Source: CAYPHY01 sp964410625 (GTDB lineage Bacteria > Chloroflexota > Anaerolineae > Promineifilales > Promineifilaceae). From it: DNA of 64,000 nucleotides. Of this stretch, positions 58,991 to 64,000 are shown piece after piece (position 1 is the stretch's first letter; every line of letters begins with the position of its first letter). Location of the stretch: positions 1-64,000 of the forward strand of contig CAYPHY010000024.1 in assembly GCA_964410625.1 (NCBI GenBank). The letters run 5' to 3'. The translations under genes and the position numbers were made by a program. Below the pieces are notes generated by a model. It ran no database searches. It was not told where the DNA came from and saw only the letters and a list, made by a program, of their open reading frames with translations.

Positions 58991-59100
58991 TGTCTCGTTG
59001 TAGCGCGATTTGCCAAATCGCGTTACATGGTTCATTGTCCTATACTTCATTGTCTCATTGTTCATTGTCTCATTGTTCATTGTTCATTTCCTGCCTTACC
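58943..59100. repeat. Repeat cluster between the lipoprotein and SGNH genes
   Basis: Two copies of ACGCGGATGACGCGGATTGT (58951-58987), a family J palindrome TAGCGCGATTTGCCAAATCG at 58999-59022, and repeated TTCATTGTCTCATTG units at 59040-59090. The last ones supply the C-terminal codons of the SGNH protein (QEMNNEQ). Confidence 0.7.
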
Positions 59101-60176
59101 GCATCCAACACCAGCAACGCTGTCAGGTCTTGCATTGCGTGGCCTCGTTGGAAGGCGGCCGGGTCGCGGTAGTCGTGGGGGTCAGTGGTCTGGATGAGAT
59201 GGACCTGGTCTTCGTCCAGGCCGCGCCCCGGAAGGGTTTCGGCCACCAGGTCAAATTCCCACAGCGGGACGTTAAATTCGGCCGCCACCGCGCGGATGAT
59301 GTCATTGTTGGTGTTGTCGCCTTCAAAGCGGTCGGCCTTTGTGCCGAGAATGGGGACCACCCCGTTCTCAATCGAGAATTCAACCACGTCGCGGACGTAC
59401 TTGCGAAAGCCGGAGGGCGCACCGGCATCGTTAGAACCGAGGCGCACAAAAAGGACGCTGGGATTGTTCAGCCGGAACTCACAAGCCAGCAGATGTTCAT
59501 TGGGCAAACACCAATCCTTATCCGCCCACATCGGATCAAAGACCGACCAGGAGTGCAGCCCATGCCGGGTAGCGACGCCATGACGGGCGAAGGAACCGGG
59601 GAATTGTTCAATGGTGGCCTGGAAATGGGCAAAGTCGCCGAGATCATAGCTGCCTTCGTCGAACGGTCCCAGGAAGTGGGGATTGAGCAGAGTGCTGTCG
59701 CCAAGCTTAGAGAAGGCGTGGGGGCTGCGGCCGAGCACCTGACCGGCCGCAAAAATCTCCCGCACGTGGGCGCGAACGGCGTCGGGCATGACGACGATGG
59801 ATGTGATCGGAATGCCGTTCACATCGGCCGGGCCGCTAGGGGTGGGAGAAGGGCTGGGTGATGGTGTAATTGTGGGTGGAAGGGTGACGGGAACGGCCGT
59901 TGCTAATGGAATATCGGTTGCCACTTCCGGGGTTAAACTCGACATAACGATTTGTGCTGATACTAGCTCTCTGGTTTGTTCAGCCTGGGCAGCCGGTAAT
60001 GGGGATGGTTCGGAGACGGCCGTTGCTTCTGTGGTCGCGGCCGCTTCCTGATCGGTAAATGCGCTGGCGGCCGGCGAACCGCCTCCACTCGGCCAGACGG
60101 TTAACAGGACACCAACGACGATTAATAATATTCCCAACCCAGCAAAGGCCAGGATCAAATGGTTGCTTCGTTGCAT
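59070..60176 (-). CDS. Second SGNH-type surface acyltransferase/esterase
   Basis: A 368-residue paralogue of the 57416-58480 protein. Here the N-terminus is an uncleaved membrane helix (LILAFAGLGILLIVVGVLLT) with no lipobox. The stalk is Thr/Pro/Ser-rich (65-115). SGNH residues: S161 in KLGDST, N249 in LGSNDAG, D323/H326 in DQVH. Shared segments HGLHSWSVFDPMWADK and VVPILGTKADRFEG align with the paralogue. It opens the acylation operon. Confidence 0.82.
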   Translation of the reverse strand: MQRSNHLILAFAGLGILLIVVGVLLTVWPSGGGSPAASAFTDQEAAATTEATAVSEPSPLPAAQAEQTRELVSAQIVMSSLTPEVATDIPLATAVPVTLPPTITPSPSPSPTPSGPADVNGIPITSIVVMPDAVRAHVREIFAAGQVLGRSPHAFSKLGDSTLLNPHFLGPFDEGSYDLGDFAHFQATIEQFPGSFARHGVATRHGLHSWSVFDPMWADKDWCLPNEHLLACEFRLNNPSVLFVRLGSNDAGAPSGFRKYVRDVVEFSIENGVVPILGTKADRFEGDNTNNDIIRAVAAEFNVPLWEFDLVAETLPGRGLDEDQVHLIQTTDPHDYRDPAAFQRGHAMQDLTALLVLDAVRQEMNNEQ

Positions 60177-60213
60177 ATAGGAGACTATTCTAATCAGAAT
60201 TACGAAATACGGA

Positions 60214-60290
60214 AAACACGATCCACGAATCCACGAGAATCCACACGAACATAAAGCTTTATTCGTGAAAATCCGTGTAGATTCGTAGAT
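60214..60290. repeat. Inverted repeat, family C
   Basis: AACACGATCCACGAATCCACG and ATCCACACGAAC face TTCGTGAAAATCCGTGTAG and ATTCGTAG. Confidence 0.7.
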
Positions 60291-60307
60291 ATAGAGGAGT
60301 CTGTTCG

Positions 60308-61258
60308 ATGAAGATTGGGATTGTTGGTTGTGGCTTTGTGGGGGCGACGGCCGCCTATGCGTTGGTGATGAGTGGCATCGGCCGTGAGATTGTGATGATT
60401 GACTTGAACCGGGCGCGAGCAGAAGCGGAGGCGGCCGATATAGCCCATGCTGTCCCCTTTGCTCATGGGATGAACGTCCATGCCGGGGATTACGCTGCTC
60501 TGACCGGATGCCGGGTGGTGATTATGGCGGCGGGAGTGGGGCAAAAGCCAGGAGAGACGAGAATTCAACTGTTGGAGCGGAATGCGGCCGTTTTTCGCTC
60601 GGTCATCCCACAGATTTTTACCCACGCGCCAGAGGCGGTTTTGGTGGTGGCGACCAACCCGGTGGATGTGATGACGCATATTTCGGCGTGGTATGCGGCC
60701 GATTTTGGTATTCCCTCCCAGCGGGTGATCGGCTCCGGCACAACGCTGGACACCGCCCGCTTCCGTAGCTTGCTCGGCCAATACATCGAAGTGGACCCGA
60801 CCCATATACATGCTTATGTGGTTGGTGAACATGGTGATACAGAGGTTTTAGCCTGGTCGTTGGTGGATGTGGGCAATGTGCCGCTACAGGAGTTTTGTCG
60901 CCTGAAAGGGTTGGTGTTGGACGAGGCGAAACGGCAGGAGATTGACGAGGGGGTGCGCCGCGCGGCCTATCGCATCATTGAAGGGAAGGGAGCAACTTAT
61001 TATGGTGTGGGCAGCGCGTTGGCGCGGATCACGCGCAATATTTTGAGCGACCGGCGGGCGTTGATGACCGTTTGCACGCCAACGGCCGAGATCGCTGGTG
61101 TGAAGGATGTCACCGTTTCCTTGCCGCGCCTGGTGGGTGGGGCAGGCATCCTGGAAACCTTTCCCATGCCCCTTAGCGGGGAGGAAGAAGCGGCGTTGGC
61201 GCACAGTGCGGCCGTGATTCGCGGGTTAATTGACCAGTTAGAGGAGGTCCGAGATTGA
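60308..61258 (+). CDS. ldh: L-lactate dehydrogenase
   Basis: A 316-residue NAD-dependent L-LDH that interconverts pyruvate and L-lactate. Rossmann site GIVGCGFVGATAAYA at the N-terminus. The specificity-loop Gln in GVGQKPGETR favours LDH over malate dehydrogenase (Arg). The active-site His lies in GEHGDTEV, and GSGTTLDTARFR is an LDH signature. The SD is weak but ATG is the only start that fits. Confidence 0.92.
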   Translation: MKIGIVGCGFVGATAAYALVMSGIGREIVMIDLNRARAEAEAADIAHAVPFAHGMNVHAGDYAALTGCRVVIMAAGVGQKPGETRIQLLERNAAVFRSVIPQIFTHAPEAVLVVATNPVDVMTHISAWYAADFGIPSQRVIGSGTTLDTARFRSLLGQYIEVDPTHIHAYVVGEHGDTEVLAWSLVDVGNVPLQEFCRLKGLVLDEAKRQEIDEGVRRAAYRIIEGKGATYYGVGSALARITRNILSDRRALMTVCTPTAEIAGVKDVTVSLPRLVGGAGILETFPMPLSGEEEAALAHSAAVIRGLIDQLEEVRD

Positions 61259-61285
61259 AGGCCAAGGGTGCAACTGCGTTTGCAA

Positions 61286-61597
61286 CTATGATCCATTCAC
61301 ATCCACACCCATAGGGTGGCGCGGTTTCTCCAATAGACGGCCGTTCACATATTTGTGCAACACACTTGCGATTAGCGTCTGATACGGAATGCCCTCTTGT
61401 AAAGCAATGGTCTGTAATGCTTCCAGGTCTTTGCTAGATATACGGATATTGACCCGGCGGTCTTTCTTGAAGGTAGCCTCTGCATAACGGCGGTATTGCT
61501 CAATTTCTGCCGCTTGATCAGGAACCGGTTCCCATTCGCCGCGCTCGTAAGAGTCGAGCAGCGCTTTTTCTTCTTGGTCGAGTTGAATATCAGTCAC
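61286..61597 (-). CDS. CopG-family antitoxin
   Basis: A 103-residue protein. The RHH-like core is DRRVNIRISSKDLEALQTIA followed by GIPYQTLIASVLHKYVNGRL, typical of CopG-type antitoxins paired with BrnT/DUF497-like toxins. It starts with GTG one base after the toxin stop. Converges on ldh. Confidence 0.85.
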   Translation of the reverse strand: MTDIQLDQEEKALLDSYERGEWEPVPDQAAEIEQYRRYAEATFKKDRRVNIRISSKDLEALQTIALQEGIPYQTLIASVLHKYVNGRLLEKPRHPMGVDVNGS

Positions 61598-61598
61598 T

Positions 61599-61886
61599 TT
61601 ACTTCTTTCCCAGGTACTGGCGCGTTGCTTTTCGGCTGGGAATAATGGTTTTCAAGAAAACTCTATTCTCAGATCGGACAAATGGCACCAGATAAGCATA
61701 ATCATTAATCTGCACAACGAATATCCGTTGCCCATAATACTTTTCCTGATTGGGGTGGCGTAAGATAGCCAAAAGGTCGCCTTGTTGAATTCGCCATACA
61801 ACTTCTTCAAACGAAATACCGCGCTCCCGCTGTAATTGCTCGTTCTTCTCACTATTCCAGGAAAAGTATTTCACGCTATTCACCAT
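61599..61886 (-). CDS. BrnT/DUF497-like toxin
   Basis: A 95-residue putative RNase toxin. FSWNSEKNEQLQRERGISFE, then VWRIQQGDLLAILRHPNQEK, RIFVVQINDYAYLVPFVR and TIIPSRKATRQYL are the COG2929-type pattern. The order is toxin then antitoxin. The start at 61886 is preferred because the rpsO promoter occupies 61967-61994, in the region of a longer frame starting at 61982. Confidence 0.83.
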   Translation of the reverse strand: MVNSVKYFSWNSEKNEQLQRERGISFEEVVWRIQQGDLLAILRHPNQEKYYGQRIFVVQINDYAYLVPFVRSENRVFLKTIIPSRKATRQYLGKK

Positions 61887-61966
61887 ACAAAGCGTAATCC
61901 ATTGTGTGCCTTTTGGCAACTTGATTTGCTCCATTTGCCCAACAATGATCCACACAGCGGCTAGAG

Positions 61967-61994
61967 TTGCATCGCCATCCATCTGGAGTATAAT
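61967..61994 (+). promoter_or_regulatory. Promoter of the rpsO-pnp unit
   Basis: TTGCAT (61967-61972), 16-base spacer, TATAAT (61989-61994), about 94 bases ahead of rpsO. It lies just beyond the divergent toxin start. Confidence 0.75.
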
Positions 61995-62087
61995 CTACTG
62001 TTGTCCATTTTAGGCTGAAGGGTGCGACGTAATCGGCACGGCGGCTTTTCGGCTGTTTTATTATAAATTTCAGACGGAGGAATAACG

Positions 62088-62357
62088 ATGCCTTTAGATG
62101 TGGCACAGAAAGCCGAATTGATTGATCAGTTTGCGGCGCATGAGGGCGACACCGGGTCGCCTGAAGTGCAGATCGCTATCTTTGACCGGCGCATCCGGCA
62201 GTTGCAGGAGCATTTGAGCACCCATAAGCATGATGAAAGCTCGCGGCGTGGGTTGCTGAAGTTGGTTGGTAAGCGGCGACGCTTGTTGGCCTATCTTCGC
62301 AAGCAACACCCAGAGCGGTATCGAGCGATCATTGCGCGTTTGGGTTTGCGTCGTTAA
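62088..62357 (+). CDS. rpsO: 30S ribosomal protein S15
   Basis: An 89-residue primary binder of 16S rRNA. EGDTGSPEVQIAIFDRRIRQLQEHL-type sequence, then LKLVGKRRRLLAYLRKQHPE. SD ACGGAGGAA precedes the ATG. It is followed by a terminator-like hairpin and pnp, the common rpsO-pnp order. Confidence 0.97.
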   Translation: MPLDVAQKAELIDQFAAHEGDTGSPEVQIAIFDRRIRQLQEHLSTHKHDESSRRGLLKLVGKRRRLLAYLRKQHPERYRAIIARLGLRR

Positions 62358-62380
62358 AAACAGAGTTGGTTTGGTAGGAG

Positions 62381-62407
62381 GGGCGAAACACGTTTCGCCC
62401 TTCTTTT
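62381..62407 (+). terminator. Terminator after rpsO
   Basis: GGGCGAAA, loop CACG, TTTCGCCC, then TTCTTTT. Perfect eight-pair stem. It may act as a partial terminator between rpsO and pnp. Confidence 0.85.
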
Positions 62408-62467
62408 GTTGGGGCGATCCGGCACGGTTTAGGAATTGGGAACTGTGCTCTACTCTTGAGAAGAAAA

Positions 62468-62530
62468 GCTCACGCAAAGGTGCAAAGGTCGCTAAGTCTT
62501 TTCTTCATCTTCGTTTAGAGCTTGCATGAG
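62468..62530. repeat. Inverted repeat, family B
   Basis: GCTCACGCAAAGGTGCAAAG faces TCGTTTAGAGCTTGCATGAGC. The 405-base gap 62358-62762 holds it, the terminator, and no clear second promoter. Confidence 0.55.
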
Positions 62531-62762
62531 CTTCCTGGTAGTAGAGAATAGTTCCCAGTCCCTAACCCTATTTCGCCCCACACGTAATTCGTATTTGATT
62601 GTTTTGGATAATTGGAATGGCCGCGGGTAATGGGCAACTGTTTGCTCACCGGTTGCCGATAGGACAGTGATGGTGACGCCCTGTGGTAGAGGGCGGCCGT
62701 TTGTGCTGCCTGTTGATGGGAATCATTCCGATTGCCGCTGAATGGAAAAAGGAATAAATAAG

Positions 62763-64000
62763 ATGTTAGAGGAAACAAGGTTTACGACTGTGGTGGGCGG
62801 ACGTGAAGTGACGGTAGCGACGGGTAAGTTTGCCGAACAGGCCGGCGGGTCTGTCACCTTGCGTGTGGGCGACTCGATGTTGCTGGCTACGGCCACGATG
62901 TCGAAGAATATCCGCGAAGGGTTGGATTTCTTTCCCTTGAGTGTTGATTTTGAAGAAAAGATGTATGCGGCCGGGCGGATTCCGGGCAGCTTTTTCCGCC
63001 GCGAAGGCAAGCCGACAACGGATGCTGTCCTAACGTCGCGCCTGACTGACCGGCCACTGCGGCCGTTGTTCCCTGATGGGATGCGTAATGAAGTACAGGT
63101 GATTGTCACCACCTTATCATCGGATAGCGTCCACCATCTGGATATCATGTCGGTCAATGCGGCCAGCGCGGCGCTAATGATTTCTGATGTGCCGTGGGGC
63201 GGCCCGGTGGCGGCCGTGCGCGTAGGCTACATCAACGGCCAACTGGTGATTAACCCCACCATTCCCGAAATGGCAAATAGTTCGCTCGATTTACGCCTAG
63301 CCGGAACACGCGACGCGATCATCATGGTCGAGGCAGCGGCGAATGAGATCGGCGAAGACCTGATGGTCGAAGCGTTGGAGTTTGGACATCAGGCGATGCA
63401 GCCGTTCATCACGCTACAAGATGAGATGCGGGCGGCCGTCGGCAAGCCGAAGGCGGAGATCCAAATCTACGAACATGATCCCCTTTTGGTCGAGCGGGTA
63501 AAGGCGCGGTTGGGTGATCGCCTACAGGAGATCGTCGCCACCTATACCGACCGCAGCGGCCGCAACGAGGCGGTAGACGAACTGCGCGAAGAGGTGGTCA
63601 ACGCCTTCATTGAAGAAGATGAAACGATTGACCCGAAAGCAGTACGGATGATCATCGCCGACAAACTGAAGTATGCGGTGCGTGATCGCATCCTCTATGC
63701 TGGTGTGCGGCCTGACGGCCGTGATTACGCGACGGTGCGTGAGTTGGCCTCTGATGTGGGCATTAGCCCGCGGGCGCACGGCTCCGGCCTCTTCCAACGC
63801 GGCCAGACACAGGTGCTTTCCCTCGCCGCGTTGGGGACGCCGCGCGAGGCGCAAAAGCTGGATGGGTTGTATCCCGAAGACAGCTCGCGCTATATGCACC
63901 ATTACAACTTCCCGCCCTTCTCTACCGGTGAGACCTGGCCGCTGCGTGGTCCGCGTCGCCGCGAGATCGGGCATGGGGCGTTGGCGGAAAATGCATTGCG
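62763..64000 (+). CDS. pnp: Polyribonucleotide nucleotidyltransferase (N-terminal part)
   Basis: At least 412 codons, cut by the window edge. PNPase degrades RNA phosphorolytically from the 3' end and is part of the degradosome. The first RNase-PH domain holds FEEKMYAAGRIPGSFFRREG and SRLTDRPLRPLFPDGM; the second begins RPDGRDYATVREL and GLFQRGQTQVLSLAALGT near the edge. SD AAAGGAA precedes the ATG at 62763. The KH and S1 domains lie outside the window. Confidence 0.95.
   Translation, partial: MLEETRFTTVVGGREVTVATGKFAEQAGGSVTLRVGDSMLLATATMSKNIREGLDFFPLSVDFEEKMYAAGRIPGSFFRREGKPTTDAVLTSRLTDRPLRPLFPDGMRNEVQVIVTTLSSDSVHHLDIMSVNAASAALMISDVPWGGPVAAVRVGYINGQLVINPTIPEMANSSLDLRLAGTRDAIIMVEAAANEIGEDLMVEALEFGHQAMQPFITLQDEMRAAVGKPKAEIQIYEHDPLLVERVKARLGDRLQEIVATYTDRSGRNEAVDELREEVVNAFIEEDETIDPKAVRMIIADKLKYAVRDRILYAGVRPDGRDYATVRELASDVGISPRAHGSGLFQRGQTQVLSLAALGTPREAQKLDGLYPEDSSRYMHHYNFPPFSTGETWPLRGPRRREIGHGALAENAL

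Noticed and set aside
60200..60832. Minus-strand frame over the ldh region
   Set aside because: The plus strand carries intact lactate dehydrogenase motifs.
1..64000. tRNA, rRNA or tmRNA genes
   Set aside because: I looked in the longer gaps for TPsiC-loop and acceptor patterns and saw none; repeat hairpins account for the stems.

Overview
The window is a dense, roughly 57% G+C bacterial chromosome segment, probably from the Chloroflexota (Anaerolineae/Ardenticatenia-like; moderate confidence). The reasons are protein architectures common there: Pro/Thr-rich lipoproteins, a Rab-like GTPase with a roadblock-type partner, STAND ATPases and a DUF2203 protein. Many gaps also hold inverted repeats, and the word CGGCCG is very frequent. 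There are no rRNA or tRNA genes, CRISPR arrays, insertion sequences or phage genes that I can see. Both window edges cut genes: an unknown C-terminus at the left and pnp at the right.

Layout: 0-1 kb holds a DUF433/DUF5615 toxin-antitoxin pair. 1-4.9 kb holds a HAD hydrolase, a very unusual three-module serine-metabolism protein and a Trm112-like protein. 5-9.3 kb is a Mn/Zn ABC uptake operon behind a consensus promoter with a palindromic operator; both permeases end in a winged-helix domain. 9.4-16.9 kb holds a TspO-like protein, ribokinase, a flavoprotein, and a lipid/glycerol cluster (GlpD, alkyl-DHAP-synthase-like flavoprotein, FadR-like regulator). 17.4-22.3 kb holds an envelope protein, a DUF2344 protein, a LysM/M23 lipoprotein and a HIT protein. 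22.4-23.7 kb is a ribosomal operon (L21, L27, and an L31 fused to an RNA-polymerase alpha-CTD-like domain). 23.8-33.6 kb is housekeeping: tdk, hpt, CCA transferase, folE, an IscA/ErpA protein, a guanylate/adenylate cyclase and aspS. 33.6-45.6 kb holds a NifU-N protein, a metalloprotease, fabH, a three-gene Rab GTPase/roadblock operon, an M32 carboxypeptidase and an esterase. 46-47.3 kb is the primary sigma factor. 48.5-51.7 kb is a STAND ATPase split from its TPR half, followed by a 44-residue secreted peptide gene. 52-55.6 kb holds a phosphoesterase, a DUF2270 protein, a methyltransferase and a hemerythrin. 55.8-60.2 kb is a surface O-acylation operon (MBOAT, two SGNH proteins, a lipoprotein and a 38-residue membrane peptide resembling DltX). 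60.3-64 kb holds ldh, a second toxin-antitoxin pair, rpsO and pnp.

The most interesting systems are: (1) the serine racemase/dehydratase - SerA-like - SbnI/SerK-like fusion; (2) the MBOAT/SGNH operon with a tiny peptide ending WIYQGF; (3) the membrane roadblock protein with its Rab-like GTPase; (4) the L31-alphaCTD fusion; (5) the split STAND ATPase; and (6) a set of at least ten families of intergenic inverted repeats, some of which have spread into coding sequence.

All coordinates and motifs were read by eye. Family assignments rest on remembered family features, not on a search.
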